Source of the DNA: Candidatus Cloacimonadota bacterium
GTDB taxonomy: Bacteria; Cloacimonadota; Cloacimonadia; Cloacimonadales; JAIOQZ01
NCBI GenBank assembly: GCA_021106755.1
Contig: JAIOTM010000415.1
Span: forward strand, 1-5,724
Reading direction: 5' to 3'
DNA length: 5,724 bases
In this document: positions 1 through 5,577 of the stretch, piece after piece
How the letters are laid out: the number at the start of each line of letters is the position of its first letter
Numbering within the stretch: position 1 is the first letter of the stretch
Translations under genes and position numbers: made by a program
Notes under the pieces: generated by a model
The model's input: only the letters and a program-made list of their open reading frames with translations
Databases searched by the model: none
What the model was told of the DNA's origin: nothing

Positions 1-76
1 ACCGAAGCGATCCATCTAAGTGGACATGTAGTTCCGCTTTCGGGAGCTTTTTGATAAATTCTTTTGTTAATGGCAT
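1..76 (-). CDS. add: Adenosine deaminase, N-terminal fragment (runs off the window)
   Basis: Only the first 25 codons are present; the rest lies beyond the left edge. The frame opens with ATG at 76-74 and reads MPLTKEFIKKLPKAELHVHL, then DGSLR. The block KAELHVHLDGSLR is the N-terminal signature of the adenosine/AMP deaminase amidohydrolase family, where the two histidines of HVH (here H17 and H19) bind the catalytic zinc. The family hydrolyses adenosine (and deoxyadenosine) to inosine and ammonia in the cytoplasm for purine salvage. A GGAGG Shine-Dalgarno at 85-81 lies 4 nt before the ATG, which fixes the start. The upstream region is occupied by a palindromic inverted-repeat element whose inner edge is about 12 nt from the start codon. 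Close relatives such as adenine deaminase or aminofutalosine deaminase share this signature, so substrate specificity cannot be settled from 25 residues. Confidence 0.85.
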   Translation of the reverse strand, partial: MPLTKEFIKKLPKAELHVHLDGSLR

Positions 77-80
77 ATAT

Positions 81-85
81 CCTCC
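81..85 (-). promoter_or_regulatory. Shine-Dalgarno of the adenosine deaminase gene
   Basis: GGAGG on the minus strand, 4 nt from the ATG at 76-74. It fixes the start of the partial gene. It sits directly next to a palindromic repeat arm (89-114), so an RNA hairpin formed by that arm would end about 8 nt upstream of the ribosome binding site. Confidence 0.7.
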
Positions 86-88
86 ATA

Positions 89-228
89 TTGTAGAGACAA
101 GGCATGCCTTGTCTCAGATTGCGAGATTTACAGCAATCAGTGTTTTGATTATTACCTGAAAATCGGGATAGTTCCCAATCAAGCAGGTTTGTTAACAGCC
201 TAAGACAAGGCATGCCTTGTCTCTACAA
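89..228. repeat. 140-bp element with 26-bp perfect terminal inverted repeats, each arm palindromic
   Basis: The arms are 89-114 and 203-228. They are exact reverse complements over 26 bp, beginning TTGTAGAGAC on the left and ending GTCTCTACAA on the right. Each arm is itself a palindrome built on GAGACAAGGCA followed by its complement: 22 bp perfect at 94-115 and 20 bp perfect at 203-222. The 88-bp interior (115-202) has no reading frame of note. Palindromes of the form GTAGAGAC...GTCTCTAC are, from memory, dispersed repeats in several bacterial genomes, so a non-autonomous REP- or MITE-like element is the best description. That family link is an inference. It fills the gap between the small outer-membrane protein gene and the adenosine deaminase gene, so it may supply or alter the latter's 5' untranslated region. 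Confidence 0.8.
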
Positions 229-255
229 AAGGTCTGTTTTTTTGCACTTATTAAT

Positions 256-876
256 TTAGTAGGCAACTCCGAACAAAGTAAGCAGGATAGAAAAAGTATC
301 CACTTTTTCATCCACTTGTGATGTTTTATCGGCGGGATTAGATAGAAGCAGGCTGGCTTCTATCCGCATGTGTTTCTTGAATTCATATCCCAGCCCAAAA
401 TAGACGCCGCTTCCAAATATATCCAATTCCTTCTTTTCTTTGATGGTTTCTAACCAGTTCGCGTAGCCGATTCCCGTTGAGAAATAAATTGAAGGCTCCC
501 AATGGGTATCTTCCTGCCCCGGTCGGAAATAATAAGTCGCACCGAACCCACCTAACGCGTGGGAATATGATACTTGTTTTTCTTTATCTTTTTCTTGATA
601 GTCACAAAACGTAGCCCCTTGAGTGAAATTGTGAAAGATAAGCTTATTGGTGGGAGCATATCCCAGCATCAAGCTTATTCCAAGCCCGAATCTATCATCA
701 GTTTGTGAGGTTCTTGTGTCATTTTCCAGGTCTTTCTCGGTTTTGTGCCAGGATGTGTAAGATGGACCTAAGCCTAATCCTACGACAAAACCTTTCCGTT
801 GACCATCAAACAGTCTGAATCCAGATAAAGTGAGAAAAAGACTCAAGATAATAGCTGTTAATATCCACTTCTTCAT
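256..876 (-). CDS. Small outer-membrane beta-barrel protein (206 aa)
   Basis: The start is ATG at 876-874, preceded by AGGA at 883-880. An open frame reaches a TTG at 888, but that codon lies upstream of the Shine-Dalgarno and is not a credible start. Residues 1-20 (MKKWILTAIILSLFLTLSGF) form a typical signal peptide: two lysines, then a hydrophobic core. The remainder alternates glycine- and aromatic-rich strands with polar, charged loops, for example GFVVGLGLGPSYTSW, RFGLGISLMLGYAP, HALGGFGATYYFR, IYFSTGIGYANW and GVYFGLGYEFKK. It ends in an aromatic residue (GVAY), as outer-membrane barrel proteins usually do for BAM recognition. About eight strands fit an OmpX/OmpW-sized barrel of the OMP_b-brl type. 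No ligand or function can be assigned. It lies downstream of a terminator, so it probably has its own promoter in 877-944, although no convincing one was identified. Confidence 0.75.
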   Translation of the reverse strand: MKKWILTAIILSLFLTLSGFRLFDGQRKGFVVGLGLGPSYTSWHKTEKDLENDTRTSQTDDRFGLGISLMLGYAPTNKLIFHNFTQGATFCDYQEKDKEKQVSYSHALGGFGATYYFRPGQEDTHWEPSIYFSTGIGYANWLETIKEKKELDIFGSGVYFGLGYEFKKHMRIEASLLLSNPADKTSQVDEKVDTFSILLTLFGVAY

Positions 877-879
877 TTT

Positions 880-883
880 TCCT
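880..883 (-). promoter_or_regulatory. Shine-Dalgarno deciding the start of the small barrel gene
   Basis: AGGA on the minus strand, in the context CAGGAAAAATG, directly before the ATG at 876-874. Because it is downstream of the alternative TTG at 888, it excludes that longer start and gives a protein beginning MKKW with a clean signal peptide. Confidence 0.6.
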
Positions 884-944
884 GCCAATTTATTTTAATT
901 TAGAGGCAATAGAGAATTGTGCAAGCAATAATTTCATTCTGAAC

Positions 945-976
945 AAAAAAAGAGCACCGAATTCGTCAGTGCTCTT
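945..976 (-). terminator. Rho-independent terminator after the 368-aa protein gene
   Basis: Read on the minus strand, AAGAGCAC (976-969) pairs perfectly with GTGCTCTT (957-950) over 8 bp, with an 11-nt loop, and the stem runs directly into a T tract (951-945). It begins 35 nt after the TAG stop at 1012-1014 and is oriented to end that transcript before the small barrel gene. Confidence 0.85.
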
Positions 977-1011
977 CTGTCGATTAATCAACAAGATTAA
1001 AATAGCTTCAT

Positions 1012-2118
1012 CTAAAAGGTGAAACCCATACCGAAACCGGTTGTGAACGAGTTATACTTAGCCATGTTAAAGTCTGCGTTAAAGTCGAATACACCAAGAT
1101 GCAGGTTAAGACCAACTGTTAAACGGGCGGAGTTTTCACCTTCGATTTCGAAAGAGATATCAATTGGTTGAGTATCAATAAGAGATAGAGGGTCCAGCTC
1201 CACTTGATAGGCAAATTTCATTTTAGATGATTCCAGCGACAAGCCACCATAAGGTGTGATATTAAGAAATGCACCGCCAATAGTTTTACTTACATTTGCA
1301 CCAACCATAAATGCGGTGGCTTCAATGTAGTTACCAAGCTCCATTTTCTGGCTGAACATCGAAATTGAGATGTCAACAGGGATAACGAATTGAGTGAGTT
1401 TATTCACCCAGACTTTTGGATTATGCTGAATACCCCAACCAAAGTAGGAGAATTCGCCCAGTTCTTCGTTTATTTCTATTGCCGGAACATAACGGAATAC
1501 AAGATTTGTTCCGTACAATGTACCGAGAGTAAGTTGAGGGGCGAACGAAGGAAGAATAGGAAAATCTTCCAATATTCCGGTAACAGGTAACATTATTGTG
1601 TAGGGGTCAACATTATAATCGTGAGAACTTTGAGTGAGTGGTTCAATTATAGTTATTGTTTCTGTATCAGAGCTTACAGAAACACTATCGGCTGAACTTC
1701 CAATGATAGTAGGACCAGCAATAGTTGTTGTGAAAGGAGTTTCCATGATTTGCTCAATCAATAAATCCTTATGAGTCTGAGATATGTTATCAAGTGAAGG
1801 AGTCGCGTCAACAATTGTTGTTGCCTGCTCTCGTGTGAACCGAAATTGACCACTTTTGGAGAAATCTTTGGCATCATCCGGGAAAAACGAACCCATGAAA
1901 ACGAATTTCAGACCAACATCAATTCCCCAGATTTTTCCCTTGGGCGCGTGAGTGTACCAGCCTCCGTTCAAATCCGCACCGAAAGCGGAAACAATTGGAT
2001 TTACATAAGCTGTAGCTGCGTCTTTGGAAAGGGACTCTAAGGCTTCGTCAATGGAATCCTGTGCCCAGCAAGTGAGGCCCAGAACCGCGATAATAACAAG
2101 AAAAAGTGTCTTTTTCAT
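1012..2118 (-). CDS. Predicted outer-membrane protein, DUF6588-like (368 aa)
   Basis: The start ATG (2118-2116) has a strong GGAGGT Shine-Dalgarno at 2129-2124, spaced 5 nt. Residues 1-19 form a signal peptide (MKKTLFLVIIAVLGLTCWA) with likely cleavage before Q20. There is no good lipobox around C17. The mature protein begins with an acidic helix (DSIDEALESLSKDAATAYVNPI), followed by barrel-like glycine/aromatic strands such as IWGIDVGLKFVFMGSFFPDD, NLVFRYVPAIEI and GEFSYFGWGIQH. It ends GFGMGFTF, with the C-terminal phenylalanine usual for BAM substrates. Residues about 130-170 are Ser/Thr-rich, suggesting an extracellular loop. The order of a short helix, an 'N-P-x-x-x-A-x-G-A-D-L-N-x-G' stretch and then the barrel resembles the uncharacterised DUF6588 family seen in FCB bacteria. 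That match is from memory and is moderate. Function is unknown. It appears to be transcribed alone, with a terminator behind it and the RAYT/REP unit in front. Confidence 0.75.
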   Translation of the reverse strand: MKKTLFLVIIAVLGLTCWAQDSIDEALESLSKDAATAYVNPIVSAFGADLNGGWYTHAPKGKIWGIDVGLKFVFMGSFFPDDAKDFSKSGQFRFTREQATTIVDATPSLDNISQTHKDLLIEQIMETPFTTTIAGPTIIGSSADSVSVSSDTETITIIEPLTQSSHDYNVDPYTIMLPVTGILEDFPILPSFAPQLTLGTLYGTNLVFRYVPAIEINEELGEFSYFGWGIQHNPKVWVNKLTQFVIPVDISISMFSQKMELGNYIEATAFMVGANVSKTIGGAFLNITPYGGLSLESSKMKFAYQVELDPLSLIDTQPIDISFEIEGENSARLTVGLNLHLGVFDFNADFNMAKYNSFTTGFGMGFTF

Positions 2119-2203
2119 TTGTTACCTCCAATTTTTTTCGGAGCTTATTTATTCTTGCAAAACCGTCAAGCTATCTTTGTAAGGATAGATAGTTTTTCTT
2201 CTC

Positions 2204-2313
2204 CTTCGACTCGAGAGGTACGTCGAGTCGAAGTTTCTTTTGTTTCAAGTTCTTCAATTTCAAGTTCTTCAATTTCGAGTCGTTGTCACTTTGTTCCTCA
2301 CGACTCGAAGTAA
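2204..2313. repeat. REP-like two-hairpin unit, copy 1 (downstream of the transposase)
   Basis: Hairpin A is a perfect 11-bp stem, CTTCGACTCGA (2204-2214) with TCGAGTCGAAG (2223-2233), around loop GAGGTACG. Hairpin B is a perfect 10-bp stem, TTCGAGTCGT (2274-2283) with ACGACTCGAA (2300-2309), around a 16-nt loop. Between them is a T-rich stretch containing a 15-bp unit, TTTCAAGTTCTTCAA, repeated exactly at 2243-2257 and 2258-2272, with a partial third copy running into hairpin B. Over 2207-2313 this copy matches the unit at 2913-3019 at 100 of 107 positions, in the same orientation and with no gaps. The transposase stop codon (2300-2298) falls in hairpin B. The stems could also help end transcription of the transposase. 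Confidence 0.9.
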
Positions 2314-2885
2314 TCAATCAACAATCTATTAAATTTCTCAACTTGAATGAATCTTTCATATTCAAGTATAGTATCACGATAATCTTCGGGACAAAAAAAC
2401 AAATCATTTAGAATTTTATCTTCAAACAACATGCTTTTTCTTTTTCCTATCCATTCAAGGTAATTTGAAAATTCCCAGTCTTCTAAAACAGAGACCAGGT
2501 TAGCTTTTTTCGGATTATAATGGATGTACTTACATAGATTTATAAAGTGACTGTCTTGGTAAATATTGATATGCTGAAGTGCTCCTTCGAAAAGAGAGCC
2601 TTTTCTTTTGTACTTGAAGTTATAATGTCGAACATAGGATGAAAATGAATCATTAAAATTTCTGTAAATAGCAACATCTGAATCCTGCCGAACAAGAAAA
2701 TGAAAGTGGTTGGGCATTAAACAAAAAGCAAAGACTGTAGCAGGATAAAGTTTGAGGGTTTTGGTAAATTTATCTAAAAACCATAAATAATCATCTCTAT
2801 CAATGAACAATTTAAAAGGAGAAATTGTTCTGTTATAGATATGAAAATATTCTCCTTCTACAAAATTCTCTTTTTTACATCTCAT
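2298..2885 (-). CDS. REP-associated tyrosine transposase (RAYT, Y1/IS200-like superfamily)
   Basis: The protein is 195 aa from ATG 2885-2883, which has AGGAAGT at 2895-2889. The frame stays open back to a TTG at 2978, but those 31 extra codons are mostly repeat DNA, so the internal start is preferred. Residues 9-20 (VEGEYFHIYNRT) form the usual first strand. LMPNHFHFL (56-64) carries the HUH metal-binding pair H60 and H62. SYVRHYNFKYKRKGSLFEG (83-101) is the conserved region with the candidate catalytic tyrosine: Y84, Y88 and Y92 are possible, with Y92 in the conserved 'YxRxGxLFEG' context. YIHYNPKKANLV (120-131) is the typical C-terminal helix motif. Family members cleave single-stranded DNA through a 5'-phosphotyrosine bond and recognise hairpins, as IS200/IS605 TnpA and E. 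coli TnpA-REP do. The gene looks intact. Its last codons (FES-stop) are made of repeat DNA. No promoter is evident; it may be read from the biotin ligase operon 154 nt upstream. Confidence 0.92.
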   Translation of the reverse strand: MRCKKENFVEGEYFHIYNRTISPFKLFIDRDDYLWFLDKFTKTLKLYPATVFAFCLMPNHFHFLVRQDSDVAIYRNFNDSFSSYVRHYNFKYKRKGSLFEGALQHINIYQDSHFINLCKYIHYNPKKANLVSVLEDWEFSNYLEWIGKRKSMLFEDKILNDLFFCPEDYRDTILEYERFIQVEKFNRLLIDYFES

Positions 2886-2888
2886 ATT

Positions 2889-2895
2889 ACTTCCT
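2889..2895 (-). promoter_or_regulatory. Shine-Dalgarno deciding the RAYT start
   Basis: AGGAAGT on the minus strand precedes ATG 2885-2883 by 3 nt (6 nt from its AGGA core). It supports the 195-aa protein beginning MRCKKENF over a longer TTG-initiated form whose N-terminus would be translated repeat sequence. Confidence 0.6.
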
Positions 2896-2912
2896 GAAAA
2901 ATTATTTCTACC

Positions 2913-3019
2913 CGACTCGAGAGGTACGTTGAGTCGAAGTTTCTTTTGTTTCAAGTTCTTCAATTTCGAGTTCTTCAATTTCGAGTCGTTGTCATTCCAT
3001 TCCTTACGACTCGAAGTAA
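2913..3019. repeat. REP-like two-hairpin unit, copy 2 (upstream of the transposase)
   Basis: Direct copy of 2207-2313, same length, 7 substitutions. Hairpin A (2913-2920 with 2929-2936) keeps an 8-bp stem with one G-T mismatch and has lost the 3 outer pairs seen in copy 1. Hairpin B (TTCGAGTCGT 2980-2989 with ACGACTCGAA 3006-3015) is perfect. Five of the seven substitutions lie in or next to the hairpin B loop, and one is in the 15-bp tandem units (2949-2963 and 2964-2978). It fills most of the space between the biotin ligase stop and the transposase start. Confidence 0.9.
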
Positions 3020-3039
3020 GCGGAAAAAATTATAGTAAA

Positions 3040-3759
3040 TTACCGCACCGCAATAATTGTTCCACTAAAGAAAGGTTGTATCATTCCGTCCTTTAGTTCC
3101 ATTAGCAGAGCACCTTTGGAACTTACGCCTTTAACCTGTCCGGTAAACTCCTGAAAGCCTGTATCCAGCGTTACAACCTTGCCATTCAGTAGGTGATGGG
3201 AGCGAAAATCTTCTATATAAGGCATTAAACCATTCTGAATATAATTGGGTAGCTCGGCGGCTACCTGGTCAAAAATTGATATAGTAACTGCTTCGTTATC
3301 GACTGGTTTACCCGTTATCTTACTCAGCGAGATGGCGTTGAGTTCTGGCGGGAAGTTTTCAACATTTGTGTTGATACCAATTCCGATAACATGATAATGA
3401 TGATGAGTTAAAGCATTGGTAAGGATTCCGCTGAGTTTACGGTTGCCATAATATATATCATTGGGCCATTTCAGCAGGACATCGGGAGCAGTTAGTGCCA
3501 GTGCTCTGCGAATGCAAACCCCGACGAACAAGGTTAGATTCGCACCTACATTCAGGTTTTGCAGAGCCGCAGTCATCCAGAGTCCGCCAGCAGGTGAATG
3601 CCAGATATTTTTCCCTCTACCTCTTCCTCCGCTCTGCTCATCGGCTACAACGAGGAAGTTTCCGAATTTAGTCTGATTGCGGATGTAACTTTCTGCAATT
3701 TTCATAGTGCTGGTAGCTTTGGATTTGTGGATTATTTCATCGAATAGTATGTGTTTCAT
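3040..3759 (-). CDS. birA: Biotin--[acetyl-CoA-carboxylase] ligase, single-function type
   Basis: It activates biotin with ATP to biotinyl-5'-AMP and attaches it to the lysine of biotin-carboxyl-carrier domains in the cytoplasm. The 239-aa protein shows the ligase signatures in order: SGGRGRGKNIWHSPAGGLW (43-61), the biotinyl-AMP binding loop equivalent to GRGRRG of E. coli BirA; KWPNDI (97-102); KLSGIL (108-113) with the conserved catalytic-site lysine K108; and GIGINTN (126-132). Residues about 190-239 form the small SH3-like C-terminal domain. There is no N-terminal winged helix, so unlike E. coli BirA it should not be a DNA-binding repressor. Its ATG (3759-3757) overlaps the queA TGA (3758-3756) as ATGA, indicating translational coupling. 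No carboxylase gene is nearby. The length is normal for the short form. Confidence 0.93.
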   Translation of the reverse strand: MKHILFDEIIHKSKATSTMKIAESYIRNQTKFGNFLVVADEQSGGRGRGKNIWHSPAGGLWMTAALQNLNVGANLTLFVGVCIRRALALTAPDVLLKWPNDIYYGNRKLSGILTNALTHHHYHVIGIGINTNVENFPPELNAISLSKITGKPVDNEAVTISIFDQVAAELPNYIQNGLMPYIEDFRSHHLLNGKVVTLDTGFQEFTGQVKGVSSKGALLMELKDGMIQPFFSGTIIAVR

Positions 3760-4799
3760 AGTATTAACATTGCGTCGCCATAGCTGAAGAATCGATATTG
3801 CTGTTCTACCGCTTCCCGATAGGCGGCTATTGTATATTTGTATCCCGCGAAAGCCGAAACCAGCATTAACAATGTGGAGCCTGGCATGTGGAAGTTAGTG
3901 AGTAGTCCATCAATCATTTGCAATTGCTTTCCCGGATATAGAAACAAATCAGTCCATTTCTCGCCTGATGTCAGTTTTCCCTCAACGGCAAAGCTTTCTA
4001 ATGTTCGGGTGCTGGTAGTGCCTACCGCGATTACCCGCCGTTTTTCCCGCTTCGCCAGATTTACCATCTCAGCGGTTTCGGGAGAAACCGCGCAAAACTC
4101 CGAGTGCATTATGTGGTCGCGGATATCGTTGGTTTTTACTGGTCGGAATGTGCCGAGTCCTACTTGCAGAAGCACATCGCACGTTAGCACCCCTCTGGTT
4201 TTCAATAACTTCAACATACTTTTAGTAAAATGTAAGCCAGCGGTTGGTGCTGCTACCGAGCCGGGAGTTTCCGCGTAAACAGTCTGGTAATTGGTTTTGT
4301 CCTCAGCTATTGCATCCCGTCTGATGTAAGGAGGAAGCGGCATTTTCCCCAATGTTTCGATAACTTCCAATAACGGCTGGTCGGTAATGAATTCTACAAG
4401 GCAGTCCTGCTCTCTCTTTTCTTTGATGATAGCCAGCAAATTCTCGCCTATGATAATTTCGCTACCGGGAGGAAGCCGTCGTCCGGGACGAACTAAGCAT
4501 CGCCAGAGCAGGGGAGAAACTTCCTGGAGCAGGAAAATCTCTACTTTCCCGCCTGTTGGCTTGTGTCCGAACAATCTGGCGGGGATAACCCTGGTGCGAT
4601 TAAGAACCAGAACATCTCCCGCTTGCAGTTAATCTCCAAGGCGACTGAAAACGGAGTGCTTAATACTGCCATTTTGTCGGTTGAGCGTGATAAGACGGGC
4701 ATCTTCCCGTTTTTGTGTAGGATATTGAGCTATTAGTTCTTGTGGCAGATTGTACAGATAAGCATCTTTGAGAGTCAGGTTGCTGGAATCGTTTTTCAT
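3756..4799 (-). pseudogene. queA: S-adenosylmethionine:tRNA ribosyltransferase-isomerase with one in-frame stop
   Basis: QueA transfers and isomerises the ribosyl group of SAM onto preQ1 in GUN-anticodon tRNAs, giving epoxyqueuosine. From ATG 4799-4797 the frame has 347 sense positions, the normal family length. Codon 57 (4631-4629) is TAA. Before it come YNLPQELIAQYP and REDARL; directly after it, in the same frame, comes LQAGDVLVLNRTRVIPARLF. Later signatures are intact: MPLPPYI, YQTVYAETPGSVAAPTAGLHF, GLGTFRPV, DHIMHSEF, RVIAVGTTSTRTLES, LLTNFHMPGSTLLMLVSAFAGY and RFFSYGDAM. No frameshift is seen. The TAA sits where relatives often have Tyr or Leu ('DYLxPGD'), one base from TAT, TAC or TTA. 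This may be a recent nonsense mutation, a sequencing or assembly error, or, less likely, readthrough. The start is 16 nt after the upstream reductase stop, with no strong Shine-Dalgarno, suggesting coupling. The identity is certain; the pseudogene status is not. Confidence 0.85.
4629..4631 (-). other. In-frame TAA inside queA (codon 57)
   Basis: The minus strand reads GGA GAT TAA CTG CAA GCG GGA GAT, i.e. G-D-stop-L-Q-A-G-D. Both flanks belong to QueA and are in one frame, so a single base change is the only damage. Translation would stop after 56 residues unless this is an error or is read through. Confidence 0.85.
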
Positions 4800-4815
4800 C
4801 TCGTAACCGGACAGT

Positions 4816-5541
4816 TTATTTTCCACCGGTAATGAAGAATTCCTCACCAGAAATGTAGCTGTTCTCATCCGAAATTAGAAAAAGACTAAGTCCGATTACA
4901 TCTTCCGGAACAGCTACTCGTTTCAGAGGAATATTCTTTTTCGGTTCTGCGTAATAGTTTTGCCGGAAGCTTCGGTAATCATCATCGAAATGCGAATCAT
5001 CAATCATGATTGGTCCAGGCGAAAGTGTGTTGATGTAAACATCTGGTTCTTCTTTAGCCACAGTACGGCAGATATTCGCAAGTGCGGCTTTCGAGGCGGC
5101 ATAGGCACTTCCGTTTTTTAGTCCCATCCGGCTGACATCCGAGCCGAAAATTATTACTCTTCCCGGCTTGGCGTTGCGAAGAAAAGGAATGCAAGCCCGC
5201 AATATACTATAAGTCGAGAGGATATTGGTTGTTATTACCTTTTCCCATATTTCAGGAGAAGATTCGCATAGTGGTTTGAAATCAAAGCTACGCACTGCCG
5301 CTGTATGTATCAGCACATCGGGGTGAACCCGTTGGAAAAGCCTTTTGATGTGTTTATCTATGGTAGTGGTATCGGTTAAATCAACCTGAATAGTTTCGAC
5401 AAGCGGGTGATCTGCCAGTCGCTCAATACGGTCACTTTTTTCGTGATAAAAGAGATAAAGGCTGTGACGGTTATCCAGAAGGCGGTTTGCGAGATGATAG
5501 CCGATGTTTCCATTGGCACCTGTTATTATTACATGTTTCAT
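4816..5541 (-). CDS. Short-chain dehydrogenase/reductase (SDR) family oxidoreductase
   Basis: The 241-aa protein has a Rossmann fold using NAD(P)H. The glycine motif is TGANGNIG (7-14), followed by VDLTD (53-57) for the adenine ring and HTAA (79-82) in place of the classical NNAG. The catalytic set is complete: N106 (TTNILS), S134 (IIFGSDVS), Y147 and K151 (YAASK). SPGPI (174-178) follows, and the C-terminus ENSYISGEEFFITGG matches the classical 'xxxYxTGxxxxVDGG' end. Length and C-terminus are classical, while the nucleotide-binding motif is closer to the extended type. The substrate is unknown; FabG-like or sugar-type reduction are both possible. The start ATG at 5541-5539 has only a weak AAAGAA upstream. 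The stop is 16 nt before queA, so it appears to be the first gene of the queA-birA cluster. Confidence 0.88.
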   Translation of the reverse strand: MKHVIITGANGNIGYHLANRLLDNRHSLYLFYHEKSDRIERLADHPLVETIQVDLTDTTTIDKHIKRLFQRVHPDVLIHTAAVRSFDFKPLCESSPEIWEKVITTNILSTYSILRACIPFLRNAKPGRVIIFGSDVSRMGLKNGSAYAASKAALANICRTVAKEEPDVYINTLSPGPIMIDDSHFDDDYRSFRQNYYAEPKKNIPLKRVAVPEDVIGLSLFLISDENSYISGEEFFITGGK

Positions 5542-5577
5542 ATTCTTTAATGTGAAAAAGATTTATTATTGATTCAA

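Larger units (their letters stand above)
2204..3019. mobile_element. RAYT locus: transposase gene between direct REP-like repeats
   Basis: A Y1/HUH-family transposase gene is bracketed by two near-identical 107-bp hairpin units in direct orientation, 706 bp apart. This is the layout known for REP-associated tyrosine transposases, which sit among the REP sequences they are thought to recognise. RAYTs are usually domesticated and single copy, and they spread short REP/REPIN sequences rather than themselves. Whether this whole segment ever moved as a unit is unclear. It is inserted between the biotin ligase gene and an unrelated outer-membrane protein gene. Confidence 0.75.

Noticed and set aside
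89..228. CRISPR-like array made of the two palindromic arms
   Set aside because: There are only two copies, in inverted rather than direct orientation, with an 88-bp interior and no cas genes.
877..944. Promoter for the small barrel gene (TTGCAC ... TAAATT, spacing 16)
   Set aside because: Both boxes are poor matches, and the promoter consensus of this organism is unknown.
2130..2203. Sigma70-type promoter for the 368-aa protein gene (TTGACG at 2169-2164) and a small hairpin (CTATCT/AGATAG, 2171-2192)
   Set aside because: No acceptable -10 box occurs at 16-18 nt from the TTGACG, and the 6-bp AT-rich stem is weak; neither is strong enough to annotate.
2886..2978. N-terminal extension of the transposase from TTG 2978
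   Set aside because: Most of it is translated repeat sequence; the ATG at 2885 has a better ribosome binding site and starts next to the conserved domain.
3838..4278. A 146-codon plus-strand open frame opposite queA
   Set aside because: It lies wholly antisense to a strongly conserved gene and its translation shows no domain-like features; it is a shadow frame.
4800..4868. N-terminal extension of queA from 4868
   Set aside because: It overlaps the end of the reductase gene and lacks QueA similarity; ATG 4799 gives the usual family N-terminus.
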